Positions 17,134 to 26,134 are shown, counted from the stretch's first letter. The stretch: 51,548 nucleotides of DNA from Lachnospiraceae bacterium UBA7196 (GCA_002490835.1 DKUU01000036.1:41880-93427); one strand, 5' to 3'. The notes: generated by a model not told the origin, from the letters alone. Made by a program: numbers and translations.

Positions 17134-17246
17134 TGTGCAACAGCTCAAAGAAAAAATTGAAAATCCCCCGCACATTTTGAGTGCATAATCCGTTAAACAT
17201 ATTAAAGGGGATATGAAAAACGCTCCGGAAGGGAGGCAAACGACAC

Positions 17247-17708
17247 ATGGACTTGGAAGAACAATACGACAAACTATTTCGCTACTGCTGTTTCAGGCTC
17301 CATGACAGGCAATTGGCGCAGGATATGACGCAGGAAACCTTTCTTCGCTATTACAGCAGAAATATCAGGCTTGACAAGAACAGGGAGCTGGCCTATCTGT
17401 ATACGATCGCCAAAAATCTATGTGTGGATGCCTTTCGCCAAAGGCCGCTTTCCCCGTTGGAGGATGCGGAAGATGTCGCTTCCCCTGACACCACGGAAGA
17501 CCTGATCGACAGTCTGACGCTGCGGGCCGCCCTTGCAAAACTGCCGCAGGAAGAACAGGAACTCTTATTTCTGCGCTATGTCAATGAGCTCCCGTTCTCA
17601 TCTCTCTGCAAAATGACAGGCATGTCACGTTTTGCCATCCACCGTCGACTGTCAAAAGCAGTAACGCAGTTAAGAGAAAACTTGAAAAAGGAGGGATATT
17701 CCGAATGA
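17247..17708 (+). CDS. ECF-type RNA polymerase sigma factor
   Basis: A 153-residue sigma-70 family protein with only regions 2 and 4. Region 2 runs from ~YDKLFRYCCFRLHD through AQDMTQETFLRYY; region 4 includes LPQEEQELLFLRYVNELPF and the HTH MSRFAIHRRLSKAVTQLR. The start is preceded by GGGAGG. The stop overlaps the next ORF by 4 bp (ATGA), so the membrane protein downstream is translationally coupled and may be its membrane partner or anti-sigma factor. The target regulon is unknown. Confidence 0.92.
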   Translation: MDLEEQYDKLFRYCCFRLHDRQLAQDMTQETFLRYYSRNIRLDKNRELAYLYTIAKNLCVDAFRQRPLSPLEDAEDVASPDTTEDLIDSLTLRAALAKLPQEEQELLFLRYVNELPFSSLCKMTGMSRFAIHRRLSKAVTQLRENLKKEGYSE

Positions 17709-18415
17709 ATCGGTATTTAAAGCAGGAACTCAAAAAGGCGTTTACGCTCTCCCTGCCTGATCCGCAGGAAAAAACACGGTTTCTAAAGTCGCTGCCCCAG
17801 TCGCCGATCTCTATGCGGCAGTTTGTTTTGACACAGATCGCCTATCTCAGGAAATGGGTACTGGTCCTCTCCGTACTCTTTCTCCTCCCTGTGCTGTGGG
17901 GCGGCCGCCATATGGATGCGGATACGCTGTGGGCCCTGTCTGCGCTAATCCCTTTTCTTGCGCTGCTGGCTGTGACGGAAAGCACCCGCTCCGCCGTGTA
18001 CGGGATGCAGGAGTTTGAACTGTCCACCAGATTTTCCTTAAAAAGCGTGATGCTGGCCAGAATGAGCGTTTTAGGACTGTTAGATGCCTTTGTGCTCTGC
18101 TGCCTGATTCCCTTTTACGCTGCGGGCATCAAACTTTCCCTGCTGCAGACGGGACTCTATCTCCTCGTGCCATACCTGCTTACCGTAGACAGCAGCCTGT
18201 GGCTCACCCGCCGCTATCACGGCAGGGAAGCGTTCTACGGCTGTTTTTGCGCCGCAGTGGTCGTCAGTATGGCAAGCTGCGCCATCCGCCTGCTTGCGAA
18301 CTTTATTTATCAGTTCTCTTATGTGCAGTGGTGGCTCCTGTTTGCGGTGTTCTTACTTGTCAAAACAGGGCAGGAGATTCGCCGTACCGTCACGCAGACG
18401 GAGAGTTATGTATAA
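17705..18415 (+). CDS. Membrane protein coupled to sigma factor and ABC exporter
   Basis: A 236-residue protein with a ~45-residue cytosolic N-terminus followed by about six hydrophobic segments (starting near residue 54). No family is recognised. It overlaps the sigma-factor gene by ATGA and precedes an ABC ATPase/permease pair, an arrangement frequent in Lachnospiraceae. By position it could serve as a membrane anti-sigma factor or as a part of the transporter; no known anti-sigma motif (HxxxCxxC) is present. Confidence in the gene is high, in the role low. Confidence 0.85.
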   Translation: MNRYLKQELKKAFTLSLPDPQEKTRFLKSLPQSPISMRQFVLTQIAYLRKWVLVLSVLFLLPVLWGGRHMDADTLWALSALIPFLALLAVTESTRSAVYGMQEFELSTRFSLKSVMLARMSVLGLLDAFVLCCLIPFYAAGIKLSLLQTGLYLLVPYLLTVDSSLWLTRRYHGREAFYGCFCAAVVVSMASCAIRLLANFIYQFSYVQWWLLFAVFLLVKTGQEIRRTVTQTESYV

Positions 18416-18481
18416 AAATAGGAAAACGTAAGGAGGAAAATTGAAAAATCACACTGGCACAAACTCAGAATGGAGGAAACC

Positions 18482-19186
18482 ATGGAACTTATCATTGACA
18501 GAGTATCAAAACAGTATCAGAATCACATCGCGGTCGACCGCATCAGCGCCAAACTGCAAAAAGGCGTATATGGACTACTCGGTGAAAACGGCGCCGGAAA
18601 GACCACCCTCATGCGGATGATCTGCGGCATTTTACAGCCCACCAGCGGCTCGATTTCCTTTGACGGCATGGATGTAAGCGAGGAGTCCTACCGCGCCGCG
18701 CTGGGGTATCTGCCGCAGGATTTCGGTTATTATCCCGAATTTACGGGGCAGGATTTCCTGCTGTACATGGCGGCATTGAAAGGACTTGCCAAGCCGCAGG
18801 CCAAGAAACGGGCAGCCGAGCTTTTGCAGTTGGTATCCTTAGAGGATGTGGCAAAAAAGAAAACAAAGACCTATTCCGGCGGCATGAAGCAGCGGCTGGG
18901 CATCGCGCAGGCACTTCTTGGTCAGCCGAAACTGCTGATTCTGGACGAGCCGACAGCCGGACTGGACCCCAAGGAAAGAGTTCGGTTCCGCGATCTGATC
19001 AAAGAGTTAGGCGCAGAATGCGTGGTGCTGCTGTCCACACACATCGTATCGGACATCGAACACATTGCCGATACCGTGCTGATCATGAAGCACGGACAGC
19101 TGATCTGGCAGGATCGGTGGGAGGATGAGCGGGGGAGTCTGGAGGACTTTTATTTGCAGCATATAGATGAGGAGGTTAGGTCATGA
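18482..19186 (+). CDS. ABC transporter ATP-binding protein
   Basis: A 234-residue ABC ATPase with Walker A (GENGAGKTTLMR, ~residues 37-48), the signature YSGGMKQRLGIAQ, Walker B LLILDEPTAGLDP and the switch histidine in LLSTHIVSD. It is of the drug/peptide export type (CcmA/NatA-like). The ATG at 18482 has GGAGG at 18472-18476; a start at 18470 would overlap that site. It overlaps the permease gene by 4 bp. It probably works with the permease at 19183-20397 to export an unknown substrate. Confidence 0.95.
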   Translation: MELIIDRVSKQYQNHIAVDRISAKLQKGVYGLLGENGAGKTTLMRMICGILQPTSGSISFDGMDVSEESYRAALGYLPQDFGYYPEFTGQDFLLYMAALKGLAKPQAKKRAAELLQLVSLEDVAKKKTKTYSGGMKQRLGIAQALLGQPKLLILDEPTAGLDPKERVRFRDLIKELGAECVVLLSTHIVSDIEHIADTVLIMKHGQLIWQDRWEDERGSLEDFYLQHIDEEVRS

Positions 19187-20397
19187 ATCAATTTGGAGTC
19201 TTATATCGATATGAATGGAAGAAACTGTTGGGAAAAAGGATCGTTTGGATCTCCTTTGGACTGGTCGTCCTAATGCTTGCCATCGCGGTATTCTCTCCGC
19301 TTTGGGGCGGCTACTATATAGACGGAAAATACATGGGTACAAATTATGAAATCCATCAGGAAGACAAAACCTATGCCAAAGCGCTGAGCGGTCGGGAAAT
19401 CGACCAAAATCTGATAGCGGAAACAATAAATGCCTCCAGAAAGGTCCCAAAAGACTTGGATATTCATTATTTCGCAACCGATGAATACCAAACATATGCC
19501 CGCCCCTACAGCGAAATCTTTGTCTTTCTGCGCCAAATGACGGGGATGATGACTTCGGAATTGATGTATTCATGGGAGCCTGATATTGACGATCTGTTTG
19601 TAAAGAGGCAAAACTACCTGCAGTTCTGGTGGAAAAAGCTCCGATTGTCGGCAGGTGAGATCACCTTTTGGAACAACCGGGAAAATCAGATCAAAACGCC
19701 TTATATCTATCAGGAATACGGCGGATATGATGCTGTCTTTTCCTGCTATCAGGGAGTCGGCTTTTTTATGCTGATGCTGATCGGCATCTGCCTTTCCGGC
19801 GTCTTTACGGATGAACATACCAGAAAGACCGACCAGATCGTTTTGTGCAGCCCTTTGGGAAAGACAAAGCTGTACGGTGCTAAGATGGCCGTGGGAATCA
19901 GCTTTTCCGCGCTCAGCGCCTTTCTGCTGCTTGCCTTTTATACGCTGTGCGCTTTCTGCTTATATGGAGCGGAAGGTTTTAACGCCGCATATCAATTTCG
20001 GGACGCTTTATGTTCGGACCCTCTCTCCTGCGGACAGGCGCTGCTGATCGAATTTGGTGTCCTGCTTATCACAACAGTATTGGTCAGCATATTCGTGATG
20101 GTGCTGTCGGAACTTTTGCACAGCGGTACTGCTACTCTTGCCGTTTCGGCGGGTCTGCTGCTTTTGTCCATCATTGTCAGAGTGCCGCAGCAGTACCGGG
20201 TGTTGGCGCAGATTTGGAACTGGCTGCCGTGGTCTTTCCTCTCACCCATGAATGTGTTCGGAAATTACACGCTTTCTATGTTTGGACATTATTTTACCCC
20301 GTGGCAGGCGGTTCCCGTACTCTATCTGGCGGCAGGCGCGATCATTGTCCTTATCGGAAGACCGGTTTATCAGCGGTTTCAGGTTTCGGGGCGGTGA
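19183..20397 (+). CDS. ABC-2 type transporter permease
   Basis: A 404-residue membrane protein. It has a first membrane segment near residues 19-40, a large extracytoplasmic loop to about residue 185 and five further hydrophobic segments to the C-terminus, the ABC-2 arrangement. The start overlaps the ATPase stop (ATGA), so the two are made together. The segment HTRKTDQIVLCSPLGKTKLY after the second membrane helix is the type of cytoplasmic loop that contacts the ATPase. Substrate unknown. Confidence 0.88.
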   Translation: MNQFGVLYRYEWKKLLGKRIVWISFGLVVLMLAIAVFSPLWGGYYIDGKYMGTNYEIHQEDKTYAKALSGREIDQNLIAETINASRKVPKDLDIHYFATDEYQTYARPYSEIFVFLRQMTGMMTSELMYSWEPDIDDLFVKRQNYLQFWWKKLRLSAGEITFWNNRENQIKTPYIYQEYGGYDAVFSCYQGVGFFMLMLIGICLSGVFTDEHTRKTDQIVLCSPLGKTKLYGAKMAVGISFSALSAFLLLAFYTLCAFCLYGAEGFNAAYQFRDALCSDPLSCGQALLIEFGVLLITTVLVSIFVMVLSELLHSGTATLAVSAGLLLLSIIVRVPQQYRVLAQIWNWLPWSFLSPMNVFGNYTLSMFGHYFTPWQAVPVLYLAAGAIIVLIGRPVYQRFQVSGR

Positions 20398-20410
20398 AAG
20401 ACACAAAAAT

Positions 20411-21685
20411 TTAGAACAGTTCTGTTTTCTCAAGCAGAAAATCAAGTAAACGGCAGTGGAATATTCCGTTGTTATCGTAATAGTTATGCGGAATATCCTG
20501 CCGTATTACGATTTTTTTGAAAAAGTCCTTTGCAAGCAGCAACGATGCCAATTCCGCATCCGCTTTATCTTCCGTATCTATGCGAAAGGCAGACTGAATG
20601 TATATCCTTCTGTCTGCGTCATTTACCACAAAATCAATCTCTTTTTGCACATTTCGCTCTTTTGAGCGGTCAGCCACCACACCGACGTCGACGGAATAGC
20701 CTCTGCGAAGAAGTTCGTTGTAAATAATATTCTCCATCAAATGTCCCGGATCATACTGTCTGTAGTTCAGCCTTGCGTTTCTAAGTCCCGTATCAGTGTA
20801 ATAGTATTTATTTGGAAACTTAAAATATGTCTTTCCCTTTACATCATATCTTCGTGCCTGTGAAATCAGGAACGCTTCCATGATATACTGCACATAGTTT
20901 GAAACCAAAGCAGGATTTACCTTTTCATTTTTTATACTTGCAAGAGCGTTGGCAATATTATTGGGATTCGTCAGCGAACTAATCTGTGATGCGAGAAAAT
21001 CAAGGATATCCCCCAGTAAATCCTCACGCTCGATTGCGTGCCGCTCCACAATGTCCTTGATATACAGCTCACGACACAGGTTTGCAAGATACTCTTTTTT
21101 GTCCTTTTCTTCTTCCAGTGAAGTGATTTTCGGCAAACCGCCATAGAGCATATACATCTCCAATGCCTGTTGTTTATCGCCGCCGCTCGCCGAATAAAAC
21201 TCCTTGAAGGAAAGGGGAAATACATGAATCTGCGATGCCCTTCCGCGAAATTCCGTTGCAATATCACTTGACAGCCCCTTGGAGTTGCTTCCCGTAACAT
21301 ATACGTCAAGATTCGTATATGCTTTCAATTCGTTCAGCATATCATAAACCGTAACTTCGATACCACCGTTCTCTTGATCAACCACTTTACCCGTCAACTG
21401 CACTTCATCAATAAAAAGATAAAACTGCTTCTCTTTATCTGATGTGACGACAGATTCCACATATTCGCACAATACAATAGGATTCCTGTATGTGTAATAC
21501 CGACGCTGATCCAGTTCTATCTTAATGATTTGTTCCTCTTTTACACCGCTTTCCCGAAGATACTGATAGAACAACTCAAACAGCAATACCGATTTCCCAC
21601 ACCGTCTGATACCGGTAATGACCTTAATTTCACCGTTCCACATCCTATGGATCATGCGCTCCAAATAAAAATCTCTGTTTATCAT
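20411..21685 (-). CDS. AAA ATPase with DUF4143 domain (second copy)
   Basis: A 424-residue ATPase of the same broad family as 14978-16315 but of a different subgroup. It has a Walker A GIRRCGKSVLLFELF near residue 24, the Walker B-like FYLFIDEVQLTG, and a C-terminal domain containing GYSVDVGVV and EIDFVVNDADRRIYIQSAF. The ATG at 21685 lies 7 nt after GAGGTGG; a GTG three codons upstream is possible. A 17-bp-spaced promoter precedes it. It converges with the ABC permease gene, leaving 13 bp between the stops. Biological role not established. Confidence 0.9.
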   Translation of the reverse strand: MINRDFYLERMIHRMWNGEIKVITGIRRCGKSVLLFELFYQYLRESGVKEEQIIKIELDQRRYYTYRNPIVLCEYVESVVTSDKEKQFYLFIDEVQLTGKVVDQENGGIEVTVYDMLNELKAYTNLDVYVTGSNSKGLSSDIATEFRGRASQIHVFPLSFKEFYSASGGDKQQALEMYMLYGGLPKITSLEEEKDKKEYLANLCRELYIKDIVERHAIEREDLLGDILDFLASQISSLTNPNNIANALASIKNEKVNPALVSNYVQYIMEAFLISQARRYDVKGKTYFKFPNKYYYTDTGLRNARLNYRQYDPGHLMENIIYNELLRRGYSVDVGVVADRSKERNVQKEIDFVVNDADRRIYIQSAFRIDTEDKADAELASLLLAKDFFKKIVIRQDIPHNYYDNNGIFHCRLLDFLLEKTELF

Positions 21686-21732
21686 GCCGACCACCTCAAA
21701 TTTGCGTCGTAACAGACGCTACTTTTAGGTAT

Positions 21733-21761
21733 AGTATGCCACAGAAAGACAAAAATATCAA
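21733..21761 (-). promoter_or_regulatory. Promoter of second DUF4143 ATPase
   Basis: Minus-strand TTGATA (21756-21761) and CATACT (21733-21738) are spaced by 17 nt. The leader then forms a short hairpin (GCGTC/GACGC, 21704-21719) just before the ribosome binding site. Confidence 0.6.
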
Positions 21762-21770
21762 GAAACGGTT

Positions 21771-22613
21771 CTAACTGTGATTTTGCCCGCACCGCATCAT
21801 CCCCATCGCCGCCAAGCTCACCGCTATGTAGCCAAGGATCGCCACTACCGAGGACTCGATGCCAAACTCGCCGCCCGTCAGCAGAAAATTTTGCGTCTCC
21901 AACACATAGCTGCTGATGGAAAACTCGCTTACCTCTGTGCCGATGGTCAGTCCGCCGCCGATGATGATCATATTCCAGACACCATGCACGATAGCGCTGT
22001 TCCAGACAGAGCGTCCTTCCAGCGCGATCAGGGAGAACATCACGCCAACCATGGTGCCCGCCGCCATCACCTGTACGCAGCTTAAGAGACTGAAATCCAT
22101 GCCAATAATGTGCAGCGACGCAAACAATACAGAAGGCGCCAAAATTCCCGCCGCCCTGCCACACCTTTTGATGACCGCATTCATCAGCAAACCGCGAAAC
22201 AGCAGTTCCTCTACAACGCCCGCACCCAGCCCCGCTATAAAAATGCCCCGTGTCACACACGCAAACTTTGTTCCTGTATCCAGCGTATTTTCTACAAAAC
22301 TCCCGGGAAGAAGCAGATAGACCGCGCTGACCAAAACAGGCAGCAGCACTGCCGCCACTGCCCACTTGAGGCGAATCCGACATTTCGGGATACAGAATGC
22401 TTCCATCTCTTCCCTCAGATATTTCGTGCAGTAAAGCCGCACCATAATATAAGTCAACACCGCATAGAGCAGACCGCTCGCGATCTGACACAGCCACGCG
22501 GGAACCCCTGCCAAAGCAAGCAGTCCCATCAAAAGCGACTGCGATAAGATGGACGCCAGCAGCAGAAACACTACACTGACTACAATAGTCAAAATCAATT
22601 TTCCTGTTTTCAA
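21771..22613 (-). CDS. CPBP family intramembrane metalloprotease
   Basis: About 280 residues with eight hydrophobic segments and the CPBP motifs VEELLFRGLLMNAV (EExxxR), FASLHIIGMDF and SAIVHGVWNMI. It probably cleaves a membrane-associated peptide, as other Abi/CPBP proteins do; the substrate is unknown. The best start is TTG at 22613, 6 nt after AGGAGG; the longer frame starting with GTG at 22658 has no binding site and would put that Shine-Dalgarno inside the gene. The palindromic element at 22700-22826 lies upstream. Confidence 0.88.
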   Translation of the reverse strand: MKTGKLILTIVVSVVFLLLASILSQSLLMGLLALAGVPAWLCQIASGLLYAVLTYIMVRLYCTKYLREEMEAFCIPKCRIRLKWAVAAVLLPVLVSAVYLLLPGSFVENTLDTGTKFACVTRGIFIAGLGAGVVEELLFRGLLMNAVIKRCGRAAGILAPSVLFASLHIIGMDFSLLSCVQVMAAGTMVGVMFSLIALEGRSVWNSAIVHGVWNMIIIGGGLTIGTEVSEFSISSYVLETQNFLLTGGEFGIESSVVAILGYIAVSLAAMGMMRCGQNHS

Positions 22614-22699
22614 CTTATACCTCCTGATAAGATCGACTAAAATTTTTTCACTTAGCACAATTATTTTACTGCGAAACTTATCTCAGCGGTATGATAATT

Positions 22700-22826
22700 G
22701 TACAGATGGCATAACCATAAGCAGACCCTTGTAGGACGTTGGTACTTGACGAGGTTCTTTCGAGTCTAGTACCACTACGTCCGAAATGGAGCGAAAGCGC
22801 GTCTGTGTTGGTTATGCCATCTGTAC
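22700..22826 (-). repeat. Palindromic dispersed element, copy 1
   Basis: Outer arms 22700-22709 and 22817-22826 pair perfectly (GTACAGATGG/CCATCTGTAC). Inside lie two blocks identical to copy 2: a 19-nt block (22710-22728) and a 29-nt block (22788-22816) carrying the small hairpin GCGCTTTCGC on the minus strand. A variable inner stem pairs 22734-22746 with 22768-22782. A further 10-bp inverted repeat (TGCGAAACTT, 22670-22679 and 22846-22855) encloses the whole. Orientation is given by the conserved blocks and is opposite to copy 2 at 36406-36508. It fills most of the gene-free stretch 22614-22915. No ORF inside. Confidence 0.85.
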
Positions 22827-22915
22827 GATTTCGATAACTCAAATAAAGTTTCGCACCTATTTATAGAACGAACTACCGCCCCGAACGTCTTCAACCGCGC
22901 CACACGATATCGTCC

Positions 22916-23740
22916 TCAGGAAATTTGGCTATGCGCTTCCAGCCACCTCGCCACCCCGTCCTCGTCATTGGAGGCGATCACCCCCGTGGCACGGGCCTTT
23001 AATTCCGGCACCGCATTGGCCACGGCATAGCATTCGTCTGAGACTTCAAACATGGGAATATCGTTGACAGCGTCCCCAAAGGACACCACCCTGTCGCAAT
23101 GCCAGATTTCCTTTAAGCGCCTGATCGCCTCCGCCTTGGAAGCCTTTTTCGGCATGATCTCCAGAAAATACTCCGGACGGTACAGCTCCTGCTGCAAAGT
23201 CGTGCGGAAACGCTCATCCTGCACGAAAATTTCATAGAGAGGAAGCAGCTCCTCCCGACCCGCAATGCAGGTAAAATAGAAGATATCACCCCGATACAGA
23301 CAAGTCTCATCCGCAAGCGGCCGGAATCTCTTATCCCCTTTCCGGCTGTCCAGATAGTGTCGGATGCCATCATTTATCCTGCCCGTCACATAGGACACCC
23401 GCTCCACACCGTCCACATAAGCATAGACAAGAGGATTGCCGCCATGCTCCCGCAGGATGCCGCTCACATACCCCGCCTCCTCCTCCGTAAAGGAAAGGGA
23501 GGCAATCACCTCCCCCGTGTCAGGATGAATGATCATTGCGCCGTTATAGGCAATGACCGGAATGGTCGTCGATAACCCCTTCGCCACCACGGACGCCGAC
23601 ACGAGAGAACGGGCTGTAGCATAGGTAAACTGCATGCCCTTTGCCACCAGCCCGTTGATTGTTTGAATGCTATATTGACTTATTCGGTCATTACTATTCA
23701 ACAGCGTACCGTCCAGATCCGTAACATAAAGCGTTTTCAC
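22916..23740 (-). CDS. Cof-type HAD family phosphatase
   Basis: A 274-residue HAD superfamily hydrolase of the Cof/YidA type. Motif I YVTDLDGTLLNS is at the N-terminus, motif III involves KASKAEAIRRL and motif IV is VVSFGDAVNDIPMFEVS. A C2 cap domain sits between motifs I and III. Such enzymes dephosphorylate sugar phosphates, flavin or pyridoxal phosphates. GTG at 23740 has GGAGGGG immediately upstream; an ATG at 23755 would place that site inside the coding region and is less likely. Confidence 0.92.
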   Translation of the reverse strand: MKTLYVTDLDGTLLNSNDRISQYSIQTINGLVAKGMQFTYATARSLVSASVVAKGLSTTIPVIAYNGAMIIHPDTGEVIASLSFTEEEAGYVSGILREHGGNPLVYAYVDGVERVSYVTGRINDGIRHYLDSRKGDKRFRPLADETCLYRGDIFYFTCIAGREELLPLYEIFVQDERFRTTLQQELYRPEYFLEIMPKKASKAEAIRRLKEIWHCDRVVSFGDAVNDIPMFEVSDECYAVANAVPELKARATGVIASNDEDGVARWLEAHSQIS

Positions 23741-23820
23741 AAGCTGCCCCTCCATACTGACATCGTCCCCTTTGCCGTCGGTTTACACTGCTGCACCATT
23801 TATAGGATTGCGTAATCGCC

Positions 23821-24719
23821 TTACAGCTTCAGCTTGGAAAGCAGATCCCCCAGACTGGTGGAAACCGACTCCCCGGAAGTATACTCCTGCGGCTCTCTGT
23901 CTTCTTTCGCTTCCTCCATGACCTCTTCTAAAGCCTTCATGCTGAGGCTGACCTTATTGTCATTGGTATTTAAGATTTTGACCTTGACCTTCTGGCCCTC
24001 CTTCAAAACTTCACTGGGTTTTTTGATCCTTTTCTGGCTGATCTGGGAAATGTGTACCAGACCGCTGATGCCGTTCCCCAGATTCACAAACGCGCCGTAG
24101 GGCATCAGACTCTCCACCACGCCCTCCAGTACGGTGCCCGGCGCCATCATGGAAATGCGGTGTCTGCGCTCCTCCGCCTCTTTCTCGCGGGCCACTGCCT
24201 TGCCGGACAGCACCACCTTCTTTTTCTCCTGATCGACAGTGATCACCTTTACTTCAAGCTCCTTGCCGACCCAGACGTCCAGATCCTCCACATAGTCCGT
24301 AGAAAGCTGGGATGCGGGAATAAAGGCCCTCATACCCTCCAGAAAGGCCACCACACCGCCCTTTACACTCTCCTTGATGCGGACCTTCACAATCGTTTCC
24401 TCGTCTAACATCGCCTGTAATTTATCCCACGCAAGGACATCGTTCGCCTCCTTCTTGGAAAGTTCGATATTGCCCTCGCCGTCATCCATTTTGATCACCG
24501 TCGCCTCGATCTCATCCCCCACGGCGATCTTGCCCGCCGCCAGAAAATCGGGGTCGTTGCTTAAATTTTCCGCCTTGATAATGCCCTGCGCATAATATTT
24601 AAATCAAGGATTACCTCCTCTTCATTCACATCGATCACCGTGCCCTTGATGATATCACCCTCGCCAATCTTGCGAAAAGAAGCCTCCAGTTCCTTCTCAT
24701 AATCTTTCATGGATTCCAT
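23821..24719 (-). pseudogene. S1-domain RNA-binding protein (RpsA-like), frame broken near 24597
   Basis: An ATG at 24719 with AGGAGG upstream opens a frame encoding 41 residues that end in VILDLN, then the frame shifts and stops at 24561. The -1 frame continues without interruption as YYAQGIIKAENLSN and on to 23821. Joined, the product is ~299 residues with a short N-terminus and about three S1 RNA-binding domains (for example GDEIEATVIKMDD and GTVLEGVVESLMPYGAFVN), as in stand-alone ribosomal protein S1 homologues of Firmicutes. The junction is T TTA AAT (24597-24603). Either one T is missing, or ribosomes shift -1 there. In-frame translation from 24522 alone would lose the first S1 domain. 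See findings. Confidence 0.85.
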
Positions 24720-24885
24720 TTCCCTTTTCCTCCTGCCCTGTTTTAATCATGACCGGCAGTCCGAGCCCGTCTCTTTGATTGTAACTGCACAATCCCTTTT
24801 ATACAATACTTTTTCTAAAATTTGGACAAAATAAGGGCAAAACCCTGTCATTTCCCGGCCCCGGTTTCCCTGTTATCAAACGAAA

Positions 24886-26134
24886 TCAGGAAATCACCGT
24901 ATACACTCTGACCACTACGCCTTCTTTCACGACCACCACCACACTGACCGGGCTCTCTACCCGCGCCTTATCTTTTCCAAGCGTGACAACGGCCTCGTCA
25001 TACACCTGCTTCTCCGTATCGATCCACTCTTTGATCTTGGCATATGTCGTGCCGCCTAAATAAACGGTATCCGCTACCTCCAGCTGATATTGCTCTCCAC
25101 TCCCTCTGCCGCGGTTCTCCCACTTACAGTCCTTCGCAACCGGATAAGAGACGGTATACTCTATTTCTTCGCCGCCCCAGCCATAATAGCCACCGCCTCC
25201 CACAAAAAAAGTAAGTACGTCGTTTTCCATGGCAAACGTATGGATCCGCGGCCAGAATGCTGCATATTTCCTGTATTTTAAACCCTCATACGCTTCTAAA
25301 TATATTATGATAGGAATCATCGCCGTAGGAATCCACCTTGATCAGTTCCGCATCTTTCACCGTTTCCTTTATAAATCTGTCGATTGCCTCGTGGTATTCT
25401 TCTTCACTGCAAACCGTTCCATTCCAAACATACTCCTGCTCCGGATAAGTCCCTTCCTCATTCCAGACCATCTTTCCCTCTTCATCACGCTTATCTCCCC
25501 AACGGCCGGTCATGATCACCGTCTGCTCCCCATTTACCAGACGGTAAAACTCGTCATAATAGCACCCCATATTCCCGTTGGAATTATAGTAAAAATTCTG
25601 TTTCTTCGCATACCGTAAGCCGCCCAGTCTTCCTATGTAATTTTCCAACAGCCCGCCATCCCGATATGTGACGATCACCTGTCCTGCCGCCTCACAATCC
25701 CCAATGGCGATTAGTTCCGGGATATCGTCCTCATCCAGATATGCCAGCAAAATATTATCAAAATACGGTGCATTTTCGTCTATATATTCCTGATATTTCA
25801 TTAACACCTTCCGAAGTTCCTCGTCCTGCGGATAATCTGCGGCCGTAAACTGCGCTTTTTCCCGATGCTCTCCGGTTTCGGACTCAACAATCGCTATTTC
25901 TGTCTCTTCGGCATTTTCACTGCCCGCAGCTGTTTCCTTCGATTCCTCTGCCGCTGCGGCCGCATGATCGTCAGATGTCTCCTGCTCTACAGTGACAGAT
26001 GCTTCTGCCTGTTCCTCCCTGTTGTGCTGCATTTCCGAAAATTTCACGCCCACGGCTGCCGCCAGGATTACCACCAACACCGCCAGAACAGCGAACAGAC
26101 TGCGGATGATCCTGTTATTGTCCTTGATTGACAT
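24886..26134 (-). pseudogene. Exported hypothetical protein, frame broken near 25300
   Basis: The first part starts at 26134 (behind GAAGGAG), has an N-terminal membrane anchor (about residues 12-33), a low-complexity Glu/Ala linker and a domain containing FDNILLAYLDEDDIPELIAIG, then ends at 25286 in SYHNIFRSV. A second frame that overlaps it carries YLEAYEGLKYRKYAAFWPRI onward to 24886 with no ribosome binding site of its own. The frame change falls in CATAATATATTTAG, so a loss of one AT unit or gain of one base explains it. The intact protein would be ~425 residues, outside the membrane. Function unknown. It may be a real pseudogene, a phase-variable AT repeat or an assembly error. Confidence 0.75.

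Noticed and set aside
22613..22658. N-terminal extension of the second CPBP protease to the GTG at 22658
   Set aside because: AGGAGG would then lie inside the gene, and no ribosome binding site precedes 22658.
23821..24522. Intact S1-domain gene starting at 24522
   Set aside because: The ATG at 24522 has no ribosome binding site and would drop the first S1 domain; the upstream frame with AGGAGG clearly encodes its missing start.
24886..25320. Independent 144-aa gene
   Set aside because: Its start lies inside the 3' end of the preceding frame with no binding site, and the two proteins join naturally across the AT tract.
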